This document shows, one piece after another, positions 1 through 5,038 of a stretch of DNA of 6,100 nt (positions are counted from its first letter, which is position 1; the number at the start of each line of letters is the position of its first letter). The notes below the pieces were generated by a model. The model was not told where the DNA came from and made no database searches. It saw nothing but the letters and a program-made list of their open reading frames with translations. A program made the translations under genes and the position numbers. The DNA comes from Rhizobium sp. LCM 4573 (GTDB lineage Bacteria; Pseudomonadota; Alphaproteobacteria; Rhizobiales; Rhizobiaceae): assembly GCF_001854865.1 (NCBI RefSeq), contig NZ_MDDW01000008.1, positions 44,659 to 50,758 on the forward strand, written 5' to 3'.

Positions 1-546
1 CTCAGCCGGCGCCGGAAGACGGGCACGGTCGTCACCGGCCGCAAGCCGCAACATAGTCTGAGGCTGTTCTTCCAGTATTTCCGCCTGCACGGCCTCGACG
101 GATCACTCAGCAAGTCCGTGACGACCGTCACATCACTCGATCATGGCATAGCCTCTGCCGGTGATGCGCAAAAGCTTCAGATCGACGAAGGCTCGCCCGT
201 CATCGTTTTCCATCGCGTTAGAAACGTCGACGATCGACCGATCATGCATGAGACACTGACACTTGCCAGATCGCGAGTTCCCAACTTTCCCAATCGCCCG
301 GAAGACATACCGCCACTCTTCTACCTGCATCTGCTGGAACATTATGGAATCCGGATATCAGCGATCCGGGAGCAGATCGGCGCCGATCTCGCGACAGAGG
401 CCGACGCTCGCTGGCTTGAACTGACCCTTCCAGCCGCGGTGCTGACGATTGACGAAGTGGCATATGATCAGCTGGCCGCACCGGTATTGATCTCTGCACA
501 TCGCGCAACCACGGCTCACCACCGCTATGTAAATGAGGTGCAATAA
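1..546 (+). CDS. GntR/HutC-family transcriptional regulator, C-terminal part with UTRA ligand domain (5' end outside window)
   Basis: The frame is open from the first base to TAA at 544-546, giving 181 visible residues; the N-terminus lies upstream of the window. Residues 5-14 (KTGTVVTGRK) look like the wing that closes a GntR winged helix. Residues about 37-178 match a UTRA effector domain: an alternating strand and helix pattern, FHRVRNVDDRPIMHE at 70-84, then a hydrophobic LFYLHLLEHYGIRIS stretch at 106-120 and a final LTIDEVAYDQ strand. HutC-type proteins are usually about 240-250 residues, so roughly 60-70 residues (most of the DNA-binding domain) are missing. Family knowledge: UTRA domains bind small metabolites such as urocanate, sugar phosphates or amino sugars, and release DNA. 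The ligand cannot be told from this fragment. A GTG at 118 could be mistaken for a start, but homology-like sequence continues upstream of it. The next gene downstream is a decayed convergent toxin-antitoxin locus, so no target operon is visible. Confidence 0.93.
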   Translation, partial: LSRRRKTGTVVTGRKPQHSLRLFFQYFRLHGLDGSLSKSVTTVTSLDHGIASAGDAQKLQIDEGSPVIVFHRVRNVDDRPIMHETLTLARSRVPNFPNRPEDIPPLFYLHLLEHYGIRISAIREQIGADLATEADARWLELTLPAAVLTIDEVAYDQLAAPVLISAHRATTAHHRYVNEVQ

Positions 547-608
547 CGACCACGATCGAGATAGACATGAAGCGGCAAGAGATTCAGGCGGTGAAAACCA
601 AAAAGTTC
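547..608. other. Short spacer between the GntR stop and the broken end of mazF
   Basis: These 62 bases separate the GntR stop from the point where MazF-like sequence ends. On the plus strand a short frame with ATG at 567 reads MKRQEIQAVKTKKFF and then runs antisense into the mazF remnant. It may be the first codons of a lost gene that once followed the regulator, but it is too short to identify. On the minus strand the mazF frame reads on through here without resembling MazF. Confidence 0.4.
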
Positions 609-692
609 TTCATCCTGGACAATCACCACTGGGCGCGGCTTGCCCGCATAGTCGTTGCCGCCCGCTACCGTCCAGATATCGCCACGTCTCAT
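609..692 (-). pseudogene. mazF: mazF/pemK toxin remnant (N-terminal 27-28 codons only)
   Basis: From ATG at 692-690 the minus strand reads MRRGDIWTVAGGNDYAGKPR and continues PVVIVQDE. This is the typical opening of MazF/PemK-family mRNA endoribonucleases (first beta strand RGDIW, then the KPRPVVIVQ strand). After D27 (codon at 612-614) the likeness stops. The frame continues as unrelated sequence, crosses into the antisense of the GntR gene and ends at TAG 527-525, giving a 55-residue chimeric ORF instead of the usual 110 or so. The conserved later strands and the dimer core are therefore missing and no active toxin is expected. The ATG overlaps the inferred ancestral stop of the antitoxin (ATGA overlap), the usual MazEF coupling. 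The identification comes from recalled family patterns, not from a search. Confidence 0.8.
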
Positions 693-912
693 TCATCGCC
701 CAATCCGTAACAGCGTCGATGAACGCCTGATCATCCGCAGCCTGCTCGCTGGTTGCAACTGAAAGCGATTGGCGATGCGCCTCGGCTCTGAATGACGGCG
801 CACGCACATCCGGCACCCAGATCTGGATCGGGCGGAGCCCCTAAGCGCGCAACCGAGCGCGATGCTGACCCACCTTCACGCGTGACGGCTTTGGCTTCGA
901 CGCAGAGGCCAT
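689..912 (-). pseudogene. mazE: MazE-like antitoxin pseudogene (in-frame amber stop and C-terminal frameshift)
   Basis: From ATG at 912-910, after a GGAG ribosome binding site at 919-922 (6-nt spacing), the frame reads MASASKPKPSRVKVGQHRAR, then LRA, then TAG at 843-841, then GLRPIQIWVPDVRAPSFRAE and on to DDQAFIDAVTDW. This is the pattern of the short MazE-like antitoxins (DUF3018 type, about 70-80 residues), in which RLRAQGLRPIQIWVPD is nearly invariant. The TAG replaces the expected Gln CAG, a single-base change. Near the end the frame slips: DWAMNE is read where a DWGDE-stop ending would arise if one more G stood in the GGG run, and that stop would overlap the mazF ATG. As it stands the frame runs on to TGA at 612-610. 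Family role: the antitoxin binds and blocks MazF and represses its own promoter. Only a 23-residue peptide is expected from the native start. Confidence 0.85.
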
Positions 913-932
913 GTCTTTCTCCGGCTTTATTC

Positions 933-944
933 GTTACATGTAAC
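933..944. promoter_or_regulatory. Perfect 12-bp palindrome in the mazE leader, probable former autoregulatory operator
   Basis: GTTACATGTAAC is identical on both strands and lies 21 bp upstream of the mazE start. A TATGAT box on the minus strand (947-952) sits just before it and could be the -10 element, which would put the transcription start inside or next to the palindrome. MazE-type antitoxins usually repress their own operon by binding such sites. The function is inferred, and no good -35 box was found. Confidence 0.45.
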
Positions 945-979
945 TCATCATAGATACCGGCCCTTGCCAATGGTTTCAT

Positions 980-1395
980 TTGAACGCGCCCAGAACAGGA
1001 CTATTCGAAGCAGGCAGCCGTCTTTGCCGCCGCCGTCGAGCGGGTTATGGAGCGCTTCGCGCTCTCACCTCGTCATTCAACCTCTTTGCGATTGGTCGGG
1101 CGAACAAACTCAAGAGCATCAAGGAGACGACGGCCAATGACATTGTCCGGATGAATAAAGAACTGGCTCGGTTCGATCGCCGGCCACGCTGGCGAACTCA
1201 CCCTGCCCTGCTCGGCGCTCGCGAGTTGCTATTGGCGGCTCTGCGTTTCGCCGCGCCAACGAGGCTTCAAAAGCGCGCCGGATGATGGCACTATTCGGAT
1301 GGCTTGCGCTTCGGAGCTACGTGCACACAAGATCCGGCGGGATGATTCATTTTGATCGGTTGAAACTTCATGTCCGCTGACGACCTGGCGGCTGA
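980..1395. other. Gene-poor stretch with no convincing coding sequence
   Basis: All six frames were read. The longest frame (plus, TTG at 980 to TGA at 1285, 101 codons) has no ribosome binding site, is rich in Arg and Ala in the manner of chance GC-rich frames, and matches no family I recognise. A minus-strand frame within it (MSLAVVSLMLLSLFARPI, reading down from about 1140) is short. A 26-codon minus-strand frame beginning MKFQPIKMNHPAGS near 1372 ends close to 1295 and lacks a clear Shine-Dalgarno site. The stretch may be decayed sequence continuous with the broken toxin-antitoxin locus. Confidence 0.5.
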
Positions 1396-1422
1396 GGTGG
1401 CGGTCAATTGCCGACCGCCGCC
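1396..1422 (-). terminator. Hairpin downstream of the SDR gene, possible terminator without T-tract
   Basis: GGTGGCGGTC and GACCGCCGCC pair over 10 bp with one G-T wobble around a 7-base loop (1406-1412). On the minus strand it lies 38 nt past the SDR stop, a normal place for a terminator. Neither side has a run of T, so it is either a weak intrinsic terminator or an RNA 3'-end stabiliser. Confidence 0.4.
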
Positions 1423-1459
1423 GAACAATGATGAGCTCCACCCTACCCCGAAGGCCAGG

Positions 1460-2305
1460 TCAGACGACGGCGCCGTTCGAGAAAACCGTCTGTCCGCTGA
1501 TCCAGGCGCCGTCGCCGCTGCAGAGCGCTGCGATCGTGTCAGCGATGTCGGAGGGCTCGCCGAGGCGGCCCATCGGGGTGCGATCGATGAAGTCCTGGAT
1601 TTGCTGGTCGGTCTTTCCGTCCGTGAACAGGGTGGTGTTGACCAGCCCCGGCGCGACCGCGTTAACGGCAACTTTCCGTACGCCCAGTTCCTTTGCCAGG
1701 ACGCTCGCATACATCTCCTGGACCGCCTTGGACGCCGCATAGGGACCATAGGTCGGAGACCGAAGCTGGACGATGCTCGAAGAAAGCGTGATGATGCGCC
1801 CGCCGTCGCGCACGCGACGCGACGCTTCGCGCAGCACGTTGAAACTGCCTTTAGCGTTGACGGCGAACATCCTGTCGAAGTGCTCATCCGTCATGTCGTG
1901 GAACGGCGCCAGACGCATGATGCCGGCATTGCTCACCACCGCGTCGACGCCGCCGAAGGCGCGGTCGTTCTCATCGAACAGGCGCCGAACCGCGGCGGGA
2001 TCGCTGACGTCGGCCTGCACCCAGATCGCGCGTCCGCCGGCGGCTTCGATCTCGCGAGCGACGCTTGCGGCGAGGTCGCGGTTGACCACGCAATTGACAG
2101 TAACCGCGTAGCCGTCCCGCGCAAGACGTTTGGCGGTCGCCGCGCCAATGCCCCTGGAAGAGCCCGTCACCAGCGCGACCTTGCCGTTCGACGTCTGCGC
2201 CGGCCGGGTGGTTTGAGCACTGGCCGTGCCCATCGCCATCGCGGCGGGAACCAGAGCCGCCGCCGTCAGAACAGCCCGCCGTGGTACATCGTTTCGTTCA
2301 GTCAT
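1460..2305 (-). CDS. Short-chain dehydrogenase/reductase (classical SDR) with Tat-like N-terminal leader
   Basis: The 281-residue product is a complete classical SDR, an NAD(P)(H)-dependent oxidoreductase on a Rossmann fold. Visible motifs are TGSSRGIG (47-54, cofactor loop), D99-V100, NAG (126-128), N150, S176, the catalytic YxxxK pair Y189/K193, and PG at 219-220. An SDR core normally starts a few residues before the first strand, but here about 40 residues precede it. Residues 9-30 (RR, then AVLTAAALVPAAMAMGTASA) look like a twin-arginine signal with a cleavage site after ASA-30, so the enzyme may be exported folded. The ATG at 2305 is chosen because AGGAAAGGGA (2311-2320) lies just upstream; an in-frame ATG at 2347 has no such site. 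The gene is transcribed away from an AraC regulator 158 bp away, probably its controller. The substrate is unknown. The closest general class is the FabG-like 3-oxoacyl or sugar/alcohol reductases, which cannot be separated here. Confidence 0.94.
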   Translation of the reverse strand: MTERNDVPRRAVLTAAALVPAAMAMGTASAQTTRPAQTSNGKVALVTGSSRGIGAATAKRLARDGYAVTVNCVVNRDLAASVAREIEAAGGRAIWVQADVSDPAAVRRLFDENDRAFGGVDAVVSNAGIMRLAPFHDMTDEHFDRMFAVNAKGSFNVLREASRRVRDGGRIITLSSSIVQLRSPTYGPYAASKAVQEMYASVLAKELGVRKVAVNAVAPGLVNTTLFTDGKTDQQIQDFIDRTPMGRLGEPSDIADTIAALCSGDGAWISGQTVFSNGAVV

Positions 2306-2342
2306 CGGTGTCCCTTTCCTGCTCGATAAAACTGTAGGGACA

Positions 2343-2348
2343 TGCATA
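2343..2348 (-). promoter_or_regulatory. Candidate -10 box of the SDR promoter
   Basis: On the minus strand TATGCA lies 18 bp downstream of the nearer AACTTGCC repeat and about 38 bp upstream of the SDR start codon. No consensus -35 is present; the repeat occupies that place. This is the arrangement expected of a promoter that depends on an AraC-type activator touching RNA polymerase. It was judged by eye only. Confidence 0.3.
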
Positions 2349-2366
2349 CGGCCTGGATGGATCAGG

Positions 2367-2404
2367 AACTTGCCAAGCTATGCGTAAAACTTGCCCAATC
2401 CTGC
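2367..2404. promoter_or_regulatory. Direct-repeat operator candidate for the AraC-family regulator
   Basis: AACTTGCC occurs at 2367-2374 and again at 2388-2395, a 21-bp start-to-start distance (two helical turns). Extended to 17 bp the two copies agree at 12 positions. AraC-family proteins typically bind two direct half-sites with this spacing through their two helix-turn-helix units. The site lies in the divergent gap between the SDR and AraC genes, with one half-site at the place of the missing SDR -35 box. Overlapping it is a 7-bp inverted repeat, CCAAGCT (2373-2379) and AGCTTGG (2405-2411). Confidence 0.45.
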
Positions 2405-2434
2405 AGCTTGGATGATTTCCGTGCGCGGCTGCGC

Positions 2435-2440
2435 TATATT
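2435..2440 (+). promoter_or_regulatory. Candidate -10 box of the araC-type gene
   Basis: TATATT lies 24 bp before the ATG and is the only AT-rich hexamer close to the start in an otherwise GC-rich stretch. The sequence 17 bp upstream (ATGATT) is a poor -35, so the assignment is weak. Confidence 0.25.
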
Positions 2441-2463
2441 CGACCGGATTGCTGGAGAGCCCC

Positions 2464-3420
2464 ATGGAGACACTCAAAGAGGCCGTACGGACCTATGCTG
2501 CTGCCCACGCAAACGCTGATGGGCTTGCACTGACCGCCGTTCCCGGCCTGCGGATGATGTATATCGAGGCGCCGCGCGGCGATCTCCATTCCATCTACCG
2601 GCCGCTGGTATGCCTGGTTCTGCAGGGAGCCAAGCTCATGATGGTGGGTCGGGAGCAACGAACCTTCTCGGCTGGGCAGTCGGTGATTGTGAGCGCCGAT
2701 ATGCCAGTCGTCGGGCGTATCGTTGAGGCCAGTCGGAGCGAGCCCTATCTCGCCGTTGCTGTCGAGCTTCAGCTGACAGTCCTTGGCGAACTTACCGCCC
2801 AGCTGGGCGGTGTCCGGCCCCTACGCCCGTCCCGGTCACGCACTCTCTTTGCCGAGGACACCAACGCCGCCGTTCTGGACTGTGCATTGCGCCTGATGCG
2901 GCTGCTGGATCGGCCCGAAGCGACGCCGCTTCTCTACGACGGAATCATGCGGGAGCTGCATTATTGGCTTCTGTCGGGGCAGCACGGCGAAGCGCTGCGG
3001 GCGCTTGCCGATCCGACCAGCTATGCAAGCCGCCTTGGCGCTGCCATCGCGGTCCTGAGGCAGGATTATCGATCGAGGATTCGAGTTGAGGAACTCGCGG
3101 CGGCAGCGGGGATGAGCCTCACGGCCTTTCATAAGCACTTCAAGCACATGATATCGATCAGCCCCGGTCAGTATCAAAAGCGGTTGCGCCTGATCGAAGC
3201 ACGCCGGCTCATGCTGGAGCAAGGCTTTACGGCTAGTAGCGCCGCATTTGAGGTAGGCTATGAGAGCGTCTCGCAGTTCACCCGCGAATATGCTCGCCTG
3301 TTCAAAACGCCTCCGAAACGTGACGTGCTACGCGTGCGAAACGCGTCGCGCTCGACCGAAGCAGTCCTTCCACTTCCCGCCGCCCAATCGATCGCTCCTT
3401 GGACCAGCGCCGCTGACTGA
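2464..3420 (+). CDS. AraC-family transcriptional regulator with AraC_N effector domain
   Basis: The product has 318 residues from ATG at 2464, preceded by GGAG at 2454-2457 (6-nt spacing); an in-frame TTG at 2449 has no comparable site. Residues about 20-180 fit the AraC_N type of cupin-like sensing domain, with SIYRPLVCLVLQGAKLMMVG at 43-62 and the GQSVIVSADMPVVGRI strand pair that follows. Residues about 190-290 form the DNA-binding domain. The first helix-turn-helix is around 208-229 (VEELAAAAGMSLTAFHKHFK). The second is around 257-279 and carries the family signature GYESVSQFTREYARLFKTPP. The length is normal for the family. The tail after RDVLRVR is about 27 residues long and low in structure. 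The gene is divergent from the SDR oxidoreductase, and this AraC/oxidoreductase pairing is common, so local control of the SDR is the natural inference. The inducer is unknown; members of this subgroup often respond to small aldehydes, alcohols or aromatic compounds, but nothing here proves that. Confidence 0.95.
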   Translation: METLKEAVRTYAAAHANADGLALTAVPGLRMMYIEAPRGDLHSIYRPLVCLVLQGAKLMMVGREQRTFSAGQSVIVSADMPVVGRIVEASRSEPYLAVAVELQLTVLGELTAQLGGVRPLRPSRSRTLFAEDTNAAVLDCALRLMRLLDRPEATPLLYDGIMRELHYWLLSGQHGEALRALADPTSYASRLGAAIAVLRQDYRSRIRVEELAAAAGMSLTAFHKHFKHMISISPGQYQKRLRLIEARRLMLEQGFTASSAAFEVGYESVSQFTREYARLFKTPPKRDVLRVRNASRSTEAVLPLPAAQSIAPWTSAAD

Positions 3421-3892
3421 TGGCATGTCCATGTTGTTCGTGCCCGAAAGCATCACGCGAGGGGGCCAGTCACAGGGCTATCCCAGCACGCCCTCAGGAG
3501 CGAAACGATGGCGACAGGCGTTTCCTCCGATCCACTCCGGCGGAGGCCCGTTATTCGGCGTATCACGACGAACCCGACATCAATGCCCTTAGGCGGAAAC
3601 TTCCGGCATGCGCGTACAGCCGATGGTGTCCTACGCCGCAGCGGCCGGAATGATCGCGAAGCGAACAGCATTGGGCTCATCCCCTGTAGTGACGAACCAA
3701 CAGGTTCAATTCGCGAGGTCTTTTGATAAGGCATATGGTCAAAACCCCACTGACCTCATCCGCAGGCCCGAGCATCATGTTGATGGATCATCTACATAGG
3801 CTCCGCTGTTGGAATGACACCCGATAAGTCGTCCTGAACGTCGTCAGCGTCCTGGTCAGCGGGAATGCGCATACTGTGGACGATATTGGCGA
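3421..3892. other. Gene-poor stretch with only weak ORF candidates
   Basis: No known family is recognisable in any frame. The best candidate by translation signal is a plus-strand ORF from ATG 3508 to 3726 (72 residues, starting MATGVSSDPLRRRPV), which has AGGAG at 3496-3500 with 7-nt spacing. However, its composition is Arg/Ser/Pro-rich without hydrophobic core segments, as in a chance frame. A plus-strand frame from 3608 (MRVQPMVSYAAAAGMIAKRT) and a minus-strand frame from 3734 to 3453 overlap it, and at most one can be real. A 12-base imperfect palindrome, CGGAA-AC-TTCCG, lies near 3594-3605. The stretch may be decayed. Confidence 0.45.
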
Positions 3893-4033
3893 TTAGGTCG
3901 GTGGGGCGGCATCGCTTTGCGGGTTGTCGGGCTGCTCCAGAGGCTTCACGCGAGTGATACCGCAAAAGCCCTTCGCCATGACAGCGATCATAACAACAAA
4001 ACCGAAACTCATCAGAAGGTTGTAGAAGGTCAT
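3893..4033 (-). CDS. Small single-pass membrane protein, hypothetical (46 residues)
   Basis: From ATG at 4033-4031 the frame reads MTFYNLLMSFGFVVMIAVMA and continues KGFCGITRVKPLEQPDNPQSDAAPPT before TAA at 3895-3893. GGAAG at 4041-4045 lies 7 nt before the start, a sound ribosome binding site. Residues about 4-24 form one hydrophobic segment without charged residues. It is followed by Lys/Arg at 20, 28 and 30, then a polar Pro- and Asp-rich tail, so the N-terminus would sit outside the cytoplasm by the positive-inside rule. I do not recognise a family; it does not resemble CydX, KdpF or CcoQ. The GGGG run at 3903-3906 (CCCC on the coding strand) is a possible slippage point. One more base there would extend the protein to about 80 residues with an acidic tail (see findings). 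It stands alone, with no operon partner. It could be a chance ORF. Confidence 0.4.
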   Translation of the reverse strand: MTFYNLLMSFGFVVMIAVMAKGFCGITRVKPLEQPDNPQSDAAPPT

Positions 4034-4294
4034 AGGACATCTTCCGCGCTTGCTTTCTTGAGCATACATGAATTCGGCCGAATGCGCGAGAACCAGAACC
4101 AACAGCGCTTCTCAAGTCAGACAAGCTAGACACCTGCGATCGTGCGTTTGGATTATAGCATTCCACAGGCCTTTCCTCGCGAGCAGGTCGCCTCCGGTCG
4201 ACGCCGGTCTTGTCAGGCGTTCGTGGTGGTCTCAAAGCTGTGTTAAGCTGCCGGACTGTTTGACAAATCCACGCGGGGGTGAAAAGCTTGGAGC
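4034..4294. other. Intergenic region between the small membrane ORF and the FCD regulator
   Basis: No gene is supported here. It holds the upstream regions of two divergent frames. A perfect 12-bp palindrome, ATTCGGCCGAAT, lies at 4072-4083, about 38 bp upstream of the small ORF. TTGACA at 4260-4265 points toward the GntR gene. A TTGTCA at 4210-4215 is the reverse complement of the TGACAA at 4261-4266 and might be part of an operator. Confidence 0.35.
4260..4265 (+). promoter_or_regulatory. Consensus -35 hexamer TTGACA before the FCD-GntR gene
   Basis: TTGACA matches the sigma-70 -35 consensus exactly. A -10 at normal spacing would fall at about 4283-4288 (AAAGCT, a poor match). Transcription would then begin close to the ATG at 4295, giving little or no leader. 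It may equally be part of an operator or chance. Confidence 0.3.
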
Positions 4295-5002
4295 ATGGGT
4301 GTTGTGACTGATTGGTTATCCGATACGAGTCCGATCAGTCGGAAGAACGCGGCGGAGGTCATCTTCGAGGACATCCGCTCGGCCATCACTTCGGGGCGGT
4401 TGGCAATCGGCACCCGATTGCCCTCGGAAGCCCAGCTGGCCGTCCGATATGGCGTAAGCCGACCCATCGTGCGAGAGGCGCTGCGATCGCTCCAGACGCT
4501 CGGGCTCACCCAGACGCGCACAGGCAGCGGCACCTATATTCTCACGGCTTCTCCGAGCCCCGATCTCAACTACGGCAGCTATTCCGCCCGCGATCTTATA
4601 GAGGCACGTCCCTTCATCGAGGGGCCGGCCGCTGGATGGGCCGCCTTGCGGCGTAGCGAACAGCAATTGGCGACACTGCTCGCCTTCTGCGACCAGATGG
4701 ATAGGCAGACCGATCCGCACGAATGGGTGCTTCTGGATTCCGGGTTTCATAGCGCGATTGCCGAAGCCTCGGGAAATACCGTCTTCGCCAAGATCGTCGC
4801 TGACACTCGGGACGCGTTGATGCAGCAGTCCGAGCTGGTCAACCTAATGGCGGGGCGGCGCGTTGCATCCAACAGGGAGCATCGCCAGATCGTCGATGCG
4901 ATCCGGGAGGGCTCGGAAGAACGCGCACGCGATGCCATGGAGGCCCATCTTGGCGAGGTCAAGCAAGTCGTGACGACGATCATCGGCAAGGATCAGGCGT
5001 AG
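4295..5002 (+). CDS. FadR-subfamily GntR transcriptional regulator with FCD ligand domain
   Basis: The product has 235 residues, normal for the family. Residues about 18-82 are the GntR winged helix: IFEDIRSAITSGRLAIGTRL, then PSEAQLAVRYGVSRPIVREA with the recognition helix, then LRSLQTLGLTQTRTGSGTYI with the wing. Residues about 98-226 are the all-helical FCD domain: EARPFIEGPAA at 103-113 and the probable metal/ligand residues D148, H152 (LLDSGFH), H196 (REHRQI) and H218 (MEAHL), all present. Family knowledge: FCD proteins bind carboxylates or amino/sugar acids, often through a metal held by these residues, and then leave DNA. The start is uncertain. ATG 4295 has GGAG only 1 nt away (4290-4293), too close to serve it, while an in-frame GTG at 4304 stands 10 nt from that GGAG and would remove only three residues. 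The gene converges on aspA, so a role in C4-dicarboxylate or amino acid metabolism is possible, but its targets are not shown here. Confidence 0.95.
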   Translation: MGVVTDWLSDTSPISRKNAAEVIFEDIRSAITSGRLAIGTRLPSEAQLAVRYGVSRPIVREALRSLQTLGLTQTRTGSGTYILTASPSPDLNYGSYSARDLIEARPFIEGPAAGWAALRRSEQQLATLLAFCDQMDRQTDPHEWVLLDSGFHSAIAEASGNTVFAKIVADTRDALMQQSELVNLMAGRRVASNREHRQIVDAIREGSEERARDAMEAHLGEVKQVVTTIIGKDQA

Positions 5003-5013
5003 AGGCGCCAGGA

Positions 5014-5033
5014 GCGGCTCGCCGCCGAGCCGC
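5014..5033. terminator. Stem-loop between convergent GntR and aspA genes, probable bidirectional terminator
   Basis: GCGGCTCG (5014-5021) and CGAGCCGC (5026-5033) form a perfect 8-bp GC-rich stem around a 4-base loop. It starts 12 bp after the GntR stop and 6 bp after the aspA stop, so it can serve both genes. There is no T-run on either side, as is common in GC-rich alphaproteobacteria. Confidence 0.6.
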
Positions 5034-5038
5034 GCCAG

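Noticed and set aside
731..979. 82-codon minus-strand frame starting MKPLARAGIYDE
   Set aside because: It covers the promoter and the out-of-frame reading of the mazE pseudogene. The family likeness is in the frame starting at 912.
980..1285. 101-codon plus-strand frame starting with TTG
   Set aside because: No ribosome binding site, no recognisable domain, Arg-rich tail; not supported as a gene.
1295..1372. 26-codon minus-strand ORF starting MKFQPIKMNHPAGS
   Set aside because: Very short and without a clear Shine-Dalgarno site; nothing supports translation.
1370..2329. 319-codon plus-strand frame opposite the SDR gene
   Set aside because: It is a shadow of the SDR gene, which has full motifs, a ribosome binding site and a leader. 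The plus-strand frame is Arg/Ala-rich with no known domain.
3792..4235. 147-codon minus-strand frame as a single gene
   Set aside because: Most of it is an out-of-frame reading of the small membrane ORF and its upstream region. Only its last 34 or so codons look protein-like, and they are treated under the possible frameshift.
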